The translations under genes were made by a program, and so were the position numbers. A stretch of DNA of 64,000 nt from Turritopsis dohrnii (Eukaryota; Cnidaria; Hydrozoa; Anthoathecata; Oceaniidae). The notes under the pieces were generated by a model. That model had not been told where the DNA came from and made no database searches. It was given only the letters and a program-made list of their open reading frames with translations. Below, piece by piece: positions 57,135 to 64,000 of this stretch. The stretch is taken from positions 558,001 to 622,000 of the forward strand of contig BQMF02000179.1 of the NCBI GenBank assembly GCA_027922465.2. The letters are read 5' to 3'. Within the stretch, counting starts at the first letter, position 1. The number at the start of each line of letters is the position of its first letter.

Positions 57135-57407
57135 GTGCCAGTGCCTAAAATAGCAACTTTTAGTTCAAAATCTAAAAAAAAAAAAACTTTTCCAAACTAT
57201 ACAAAAACAAATGTTAAAAGTCAACAAAGTTGCTCCATGGGATGTGACGTTAAACAAACCTTACGCGAAAACGAAGTCAAACAAACAAATCCGAGTGAAT
57301 TATCCACTTACTTCAGGCAGCAAATGAGCCACTGGGAATTAAAGCGAAGTTATTTTAAAAAGTTCAAAAATTGCACCTTTCCCGAATATCTGTTGCAGCC
57401 GTATTGA
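57135..57407 (+). CDS. Possible terminal exon of an unknown gene
   Basis: An open frame of 90 codons ends TAFRQQMSHWELK-like (seen: STYFRQQMSHWELKRSYFKK) and then EYLLQPY stop. It is lysine-rich at the start, with a possible acceptor (CAACTTTTAG, about 57153-57162) inside. The only ATG is at 57236. I do not recognise it and it may be chance. Confidence 0.2.
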   Translation: MPVPKIATFSSKSKKKKTFPNYTKTNVKSQQSCSMGCDVKQTLRENEVKQTNPSELSTYFRQQMSHWELKRSYFKKFKNCTFPEYLLQPY

Positions 57408-57989
57408 TTGCTAAGTGCATTCATCTGATCGTGAGCACAACTTCAGACTACAAGTGAAAACAACCATAACATGAATTGTATAATGACAGGCCCAAAGTTT
57501 ACAATCGAGTGGTTTAGGCTGGGCTGGAAAACTCAACAGAAATGTAGGGAAAGGTGCAACGATTAATCGTTTGAAAACTGTACAATCAAGAAAGAGTCGT
57601 TCGCATGTTGACATTCAGCAAGTACTTGGCTGACAACTAAAGATGATAACAACTTCTCAACGTGGAGAGAGAACTTGTATGATACAGTGATTCGAAAATG
57701 AAATCAGCATGATAACTTTCGCAAGGTTTAGTTCAGTTGTGTTTCGAAGAAATATTTCATTCCATCATTCCGTTGCATGGATATCGAGCAGCCTGAGATA
57801 TTCCCTTGGAACAAAAAAACTGAAGGGGAGGAGGGGGTGGTCGACGTTCTCCATCATACAACGTTTTTAGGATACAAAATAATGAACTGTGTATGAGTAG
57901 AAAGCGTTTGTGTTCTTTGCCACAGTTACCATAAAACAGTGTAAAGTGTAAAATGATGGTGCAAGCGAGTGTCAAGGATAGAACACCTC

Positions 57990-60900
57990 TCACTTTCTGG
58001 ATCTCAAAGTAGCTCTCCTGCTTACAGGCTTTTCAAAATGTTCTTCTTCGTCACCATCATAAGCTGTATTCGTTTCTTCTTTGAAACGCAAGTTATATGC
58101 AGTTGTTGGCTGGTTCTTTTGGCTTGACTTTTTCTTGTTCAATTTCATCTCCAGTGCTTTTGATCTCTGCGGAGGACAAGTATAAACATTAGTTTCGGAC
58201 AACTGACTTGTTAGTTTCGGACAACTGACTTGTTTACTATCAACAGAAAACGACAGCCGTGTCCGTATTGTGTTTAATATAAACACATACAGGCATTGTC
58301 GGCATACCGTAAAATGGGACCTCTGCCTCTACCTCTTGTTTAAAAATTACTTTTCTATTTTGGTTGGCATTAGGAAAAGCGGAAAAAACACGTCAAAATT
58401 TGCAAGCAACAAAAACGTTCTGTAATAAAAAGCTCTGTAATGAATTTCATTTGAACCAAATAACTTATATCCAAACTTAACCCTTAAAATATTTCTCATG
58501 TTACAAGTACACGAACTGCAATGGAACAACCACTGACCTTGTCTCCCCAAACCACCAGGAAGTAAAGAAGGAGAAAACAGAGGACCATCTGGAACACGAT
58601 CCATATCAACACGTTCGTAAACTCTGTCATTGAGAATAATTCTTTGGCATGGCGCATCGATAAGATCGCTTCAAAGAATGTGATCAGACTGGAAGAGAAA
58701 AAAGATCAATTCTCTTTAGAAGTTCAGTTCAGTGAATAATATCAGGTGTGTAATCAGCTTCCACGTTTCCTTGTTGTGAGTAATGCTCATGCATTGCAGA
58801 AATTGACAGACAATGTTTTTATACGAATAATGTCGAAACGCCGAACACAATCTTAAGCCAAGAAGCGTTTTCACTTGTGACGTAACAACCAATCAAAAAG
58901 CAACGAGCTTTCACTTGTGACGTAACAACCAATCAAAAAGCAACAGATAGTCACTACTTACACAAACATCCAACACTGGGTACCAACCCTCTTACAGCGA
59001 GTGTCAGTCACGTAAAGATAAAACTGTCTGAAAGAACAAGTTCATTATTCTATGATATCTCACGTCATCAAACTGAAATGAAGATTTACAATAGTAAGTT
59101 GAAAGATCGTTTGAACGCCACAACAACAACAACAATAGAACTACTACTTTGAATTTGAGTTTCATTAATTCTAGAAAATTATGTGCTTTTCCTTTTCTTT
59201 TAGCACTTTTGTTGAACAATAACTCGAACAACTAAGCAAATCAGCTATCTTTACTGCAACTATTGATGTAGACCTTTCATAAATTCCTTCACATGAAGGC
59301 TTACAGCACGAACGAACGCGGTTGTAATACTATCAATGCATTCTCATCGAATCAAAATTTATCCAGCTTTTCTATTTGTATTTATAGTTAAAACCTAGAC
59401 AGTCCCATACAAATGCTGTTGTTTTATAGTTGACAACAAAAGAAACTAAAAACAAATATAAGCATATGACAACGAAGTTTTCAACAAGAATGACAGAATG
59501 ATATCAAATGAGATTCTCAAGATTTCATCCACATTAAAAATGTTTTAACAATCTATGTGAATCATACTCATAAAGGTTTGCAACTAAGTTGTGAGGCAAG
59601 TTATAACACGAGGACACAAAAATGTACGAATTCATCAAAATAACTATTTTTTGGTGCGTAGTAAATGTGAATAAATTTACCTTAAAGTTGGCATGACAAC
59701 AAGACTGATCAAAACAACCCGTGACACATTTATCCAATGACCAGTTGGTATCACAAAAATATGTTTCAAGAAGAATGTGTTCAGTTCGGAGATCTGCAAA
59801 CAAAACCAATAAAAATGCGGGAAAGTAGCTGACGATGCAAAATTTTATCAGATGTATAATTCTTACTAACAAGTATATCTTCCTGCATAAATATTCGTTA
59901 TAAATAATTAAACGATTGTCAAGAAAAAACATTCATGAAAAGTTTTCAGTTTTAACTGTCAGGCTGTTCAACATGTGCAACAATATTCTTATTGCATGGT
60001 CAAAACAACTCTTTAAAATCAGTAGACTTGTAGGCTTTATCTAAAAAATACTCTCACCTGCCAAATGATGCATAACATACTCAAGGACACGAACCTCATC
60101 CGGACACATTTCGGATCGAACCAGCGAACTTCTGTCCAGCTAGAAGATTAAATAAGCTAACTTGAACTAAAATAGCTGCTTCTCATTCCACAAGAGTAAG
60201 AAGGCTTGCAGTTGTTGAAAACCTTGAAGTTTTGTTACAGTCTGCACAACACTCCGTATACAAGCATGCAAGTGGTATGAGCTTATTTCAGGCTTTCCTT
60301 ACTTTTCAGACTCAAACTGTCAGTCCTGTCTGTTCTTCTGATTTTACTGAAGACAAAGCTGCAACGAATTTTTGATGATGATAGGATAATATTTTGATAC
60401 TATTTACGATATTTTGATTGGGTGAAGAACCATGTACATTAGTAGTAAATTTGTATAAGATAGATAAAAAAGAATTTAAATGATATATGAAATTGTAAAA
60501 ACTTCATTGAAACTCGTAGTGTGTTGTGCTTTTAATATGAATTAAAATGTGATGTGTATTACACATCACCTGTGAGCGTGTAAAACCTCTCCAAGGAGAA
60601 AGGTGTTTGAAGTAATACACATCACCCGTGAGCGTGTAAAACCTCTCCAAGGAGAAAGGTGTATGAAGTAATACACATCACCCGTGAGCGTGTAAAACCT
60701 CTCCAAGGAGAAAGGTGTATGAAGTAATACACATCACCCGTGAGCGTGTAAAACCTCTCCAAGGAGAAAGGTGTATGAAGTAATACACATCACCCGTGAG
60801 CGTGTAAAACCTCTCCTAGGAGAAAGGTGTATGAAGTAATACACATCACCCGTGAGCGTGTAAAACCTCTCCAAGGAGAAAGGTGTATGAAGTAATACAC

Positions 60901-61718
60901 ATCACCCGTGAGCGTGTAAAACCTCTCCAAGGAGAAAGGTGTTTGAAGTAATACACATCACCCGTGAGCGTGTAAAACCTCTCCAAGGAGAAAGGTGTAT
61001 GAAGTAATACACATCACCCGTGAGCGTGTAAAACCTCTCCAAGGAGAAAGGTGTATGAAGTAATACACATCACCCGTGAGCGTGTAAAACCTCTCCTAGG
61101 AGAAAGGTGTATGAAGTAATACACATCACCCGTGAGCGTGTAAAACCTCTCCAAGGAGAAAGGTGTATGAAGTAATACACATCACCCGTGAGCGTGTAAA
61201 ACCTCTCCAAGGAGAAAGGTGTTTGAAGTAATACACATCACCCGTGAGCGTGTAAAACCTCTCCAAGGAGAAAGGTGTATGAAGTAATACACATCACCCG
61301 TGAGCGTGTAAAACCTCTCCAAGGAGAAAGGTGTTTGAAGTAATACACATCACCCGTGAGCGTGTAAAACCTCTCCAAGGAGAAAGGTGTATGAAGTAAT
61401 ACACATCACCCGTGAGCGTGTAAAACCTCTCCAAGGAGAAAGGTGTTTGAGAGAACTCAACATAATAATAATCAATTCAAAAAAGGCTCATACCAATTTG
61501 CTTGACGGTTTTTCCATCAAAATGGAAAAAGATATAATGTTTTCATATGAAATATTTTGTGTAGGTAAGCAAATCAGTTACAGGGAAAAGAAAACAGGCT
61601 TTCGAAAGTTCAGCTGGTGTCGATAACAGCATGACCTGACGTCAGCATGATGAATCACCTGATTGGAGTAAACTGCAATACCGCCCTTCGAAATTTTTTG
61701 GATGTCCCTTTGATGTCC
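57990..61718 (-). CDS. PTDSS1: Phosphatidylserine synthase 1 (PTDSS1), 3' half
   Basis: Exons found: 61659-61718, 60058-60139, 59681-59793, 58962-59027, 58538-58688, 57990-58166 (stop TGA). GT-AG junctions are all in phase, giving about 216 C-terminal residues; human PTDSS1 has 473, so the 5' exons lie beyond the right edge or were missed. Known role: an ER/mitochondria-associated-membrane enzyme that exchanges the choline of phosphatidylcholine for serine. Diagnostic blocks: [68 protein letters not shown]; then a membrane segment FTNVLIWIVFQMVLCFLLLY. The tail is basic and Ser/Lys-rich, as in the family. PTDSS1 fits better than PTDSS2 from the RWFDPK and CKRVGTQCW blocks. A 39-bp tandem duplication (58869-58945) and two large arrays sit in its introns. 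Confidence 0.93.
58869..58945. repeat. 39-bp tandem duplication in PTDSS1 intron
   Basis: The unit TTTCACTTGTGACGTAACAA with the following CCAATCAAAAAGCAAC occurs twice back to back, ending 17 bp from the PTDSS1 exon at 58962-59027. It contains a CRE-like TGACGTAA and a CCAAT box. A 23-bp duplication (TTAGTTTCGGACAACTGACT..) also lies at about 58190-58233. Confidence 0.85.
60558..61450. repeat. 56-bp tandem array, about 16 copies
   Basis: The unit contains AATACACATCACCCGTGAGC, then GTGTAAAACCTCTCC, then AAGGAGAAAGGTGTATGAAG. Copies are almost identical. Variants are GTGTTTGA for GTGTATGA and CCTAGG for CCAAGG; the latter makes the palindrome TCTCCTAGGAGA. The order of variants repeats every five units in the middle of the array. 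A perfect inverted repeat GTGATGTGTA-T-TACACATCAC marks the left edge (about 60549-60569). The array lies in a PTDSS1 intron. Confidence 0.95.
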
Positions 61719-61900
61719 CTAAGGAATAAACAAGATTAATGAAGATCAATAGCAACAACAACCAAACGAGTAGAGTTTGCAAGCAAAAAAATGTTGTCTT
61801 TTGCGATATCCTTGTCATCATATATCGATGTCACATAAGCAACTACGATCCTAACAGAATAAAGAACCAGGAGAAACATTTCAATTCAAGAATTTCATGA

Positions 61901-63139
61901 ACATTATCATAGCTGGTGACAGCCTGTTACATTGTCATAGCTGGTGACAGCTTGTTACATTATCATAGCTGGTGACAGCTTGTTACATTATCATAGCTGG
62001 TGACAGCTTGTTACATTATCATAGCTGGTGACAACTTGTTACATTATCATAGCTGGTGACAGCTTGTTACATTATCATAGCTGGTGACAACTTGTTACAT
62101 TATCATAGCTGGTGACAGCTTGTTACATTGTCATAGCTGGTGACAGCTTGTTACATTGCCATAGCTGGTGACAGATTGTTACATTATCATAGCTAGTGAC
62201 AGCTTGTTACATTGTCATAGCTGGTGACAGCTTGTTACATTGCCATAGTTAGTGACAGCTTGTTACATTATCATAGCTAGTGACAGCTTGTTACATTGTC
62301 ATAGCTGGTGACAGCTTGTTACATTGTCATAGCTAGTGACAGCTTGTTACATTATCATAGCTGGTGACAGCTTGTTACATTGTCATAGCTGGTGACAGCT
62401 TGTTACATTATCATAGCTAGTGACAGCTTGTTACATTGTCATAACTGGTGACAGCTTGTTACATTGTCATAGCTAGTGACAGCTTGTTACATTGTCAGAG
62501 CTAGTGACAGCTTGTTACATTATCATAGCTGGTGACAGCTTGTTACATTATCATAGCTGGTGACAGCCTGTTACATTGTCAGAGCTAGTGACAGCTTGTT
62601 ACATTATCATAGCTAGTGACAGCTTGTTACATTATCATAGCTGGTGACAGCCTGTTACATTGTCAGAGCTAGTGACAGCTTGTTACATTATCATAGCTAG
62701 TGACAGCTTGTTACATTATCATAGCTGGTGACAGCTTGTTACATTATCATAGCTGGTGACAGGTTGTTACATTATCACAGCTGGTTACAGCTTCATACAT
62801 TATCATAGCTGGTGACAGCTTGTTACATTAGCATAGCTGGTGACAGGTTGTTACATTATCACAGCTGGTTACAGCTTCATACATTATCATAGCTGGTGAC
62901 AGCTTGTTACATTATCATAGCTGGTGACAGCTTGTTACATTATCATAGCTGATGACAACTTGTTACATTGTCATAGCTGGTGACAGCTTGTTACATTATC
63001 ATAGCTGGTGACAGCTTGTTACATTATCATAGCTAGTGACAGCTTGTTACATTATCATAGCTGGTGACAGCTTCATACATTATCATAGCTGGTGACAGCT
63101 TGTTACATTATCATAGCTAATGACAGATTGTTACATTCA
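61901..63139. repeat. 28-bp minisatellite, about 44 copies
   Basis: The unit is CATTATCATAGCTGGTGACA plus GCTTGTTA. GTGACAGCTTGTTAC within it is a quasi-palindrome. Frequent variants are GTCATAG, GTCAGAGCTAG and GGTTACAGCTTCATA. Variant blocks recur in order (for example the GGTTGTTAC-ATTATCACAG-CTTCATAC block near 62760 and again near 62845), so the array grew by duplicating multi-unit blocks. It lies 183 bp upstream of the PTDSS1 exon at 61659-61718, probably in the next intron. Confidence 0.95.
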
Positions 63140-64000
63140 GGTTTTGTTTCATGTAGAAAAATAAACTTGCACAAAAGCAATTCATTCTGCTTGAACAGAT
63201 TAGACCATGCAGATCAGGCAGGTATTGATTCAATAATAGACATACTTGATGCTTTCCCATCTGTATTGTCTCATTTCAAGTTTCTGGCACAGCCACAAAC
63301 CAACATGGATGCCAGCACCATTACAGATGATTACATCCAGTAGAATTGAATCCCACCAACACTCCTTGAAATTTTCAAGTAAATGGGAAAAAGCTATCTA
63401 AGAGAAAAAACAGATAATTCTTAAACTAGTTTCTTTCAATTAATCTTGGATTTGATCACCAAGAATATTTTTGTCACAAGTCTGTATGTCCAAACAATCT
63501 ATGTCCAAACAGATCCTGGCACATATTTTAATTCCAACTGAAGTAAATTAAGTAAGTGTCAAAGTGTCAGGAATAGCCAGGCAACTTACTTTAAACTTGT
63601 TATTGGATGATGGAGATAACACAATTTACTTTGATTTTCTCCTTTAAAGGGATTTTCCAGTAAAAAACAAAATTTGCTGATATAATTTTGGTTTTAGTAA
63701 AGAAATAAAAATTTATTGTTTAAACTTTTTGAATCTATGATAACCAAGACTGGGTAAATAATCTATTATGCTTAATAATGTGAATGCCGTATTAGTTTGC
63801 CTTCTGTTCATGCACTGCATAGCCCAGAACTGCACAGGATGATGACAGAGAGAATGATGATGTCATTCCTTAGCATGATGTGTCTCGTCAAAACGCTTCT
63901 TCTGTTTCAATGGCTTAAGCACATACAGGGTTGCCAGCAGAAATTAAATTTCTATTTCAAGGTCATTCAAGGCCATTTTGTATTAATTTTCAAGGTCATT
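63140..64000. other. Right edge, possible gene fragment on + strand
   Basis: From about 63160 to the TAG ending at 63343, the + strand reads as coding-like sequence (LDHADQAGIDSIIDILDAFP... ending TNMDASTITDDYIQ) after a possible acceptor TTTCATGTAG. It has no start or partner exon and may be a transposon or pseudogene remnant. No further PTDSS1 exon was recognised on the - strand here. Confidence 0.3.

Noticed and set aside
60558..63139. CRISPR-like arrays of 56-bp and 28-bp repeats
   Set aside because: Units abut directly with no unique spacers and the setting is an animal gene intron; these are ordinary tandem repeats.

Overview
The window is eukaryotic nuclear DNA from an animal: AT-rich (roughly one third G+C by eye), with spliced genes, GT-AG introns and many inverted-repeat transposons. 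Conserved genes are orthologues of CEP19, ADHFE1, cathepsin B (two copies), a prenylcysteine oxidase and PTDSS1. Base composition, intron size and the mix of DNA transposons suggest an early-branching animal, perhaps a hydrozoan cnidarian. This is an inference; no single marker proves it.

Layout. 1-4400 is gene-free and holds three elements with inverted ends. CEP19 (4533-5039, +) is a single coding exon. ADHFE1 (5896-13404, +) can be traced through 13 exons to a complete 472-residue protein. 14833-27091 is a 12.3 kb nest of mobile elements. Its outer element has inverted ends and a 6-bp target duplication. It carries two convergent genes, a DDE integrase-type transposase and a zinc-finger/HECT ubiquitin-ligase-like gene. 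Two further transposons have cut the integrase. One of these has an apparently intact two-exon transposase and itself holds a poly(A) retroposed fragment; the other contains a hAT-like element that contains a TA-flanked MITE. Two tandem cathepsin B genes (28768-30763 and 31217-33953, both -) follow. A 2.6 kb TTAA-flanked element starts 51 bp upstream of the second cathepsin start codon, and part of it forms a 0.97 kb inverted repeat with sequence further right. The prenylcysteine oxidase gene (40702-42813, +; five exons, 494 residues) comes next. The region 42.8-57.9 kb is mostly non-coding, apart from an unrecognised intronless 295-residue ORF with its own TATA box (49090-49977, +). The 3' half of PTDSS1 (57990-61718, -) runs off the right side, and its introns hold two large tandem-repeat arrays (56-bp and 28-bp units).

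The host genes are ordinary housekeeping genes: ciliary/centrosomal, mitochondrial 4-hydroxybutyrate metabolism, lysosomal protease, prenylcysteine turnover and phosphatidylserine synthesis. They do not form an operon or obvious functional cluster. The most interesting system is the outer mobile element, in which a transposase and a HECT E3 ligase sit inside one pair of terminal repeats. All exon joins were made by hand from reading frame and splice motifs; family names come from recognised motifs and no database search was run.
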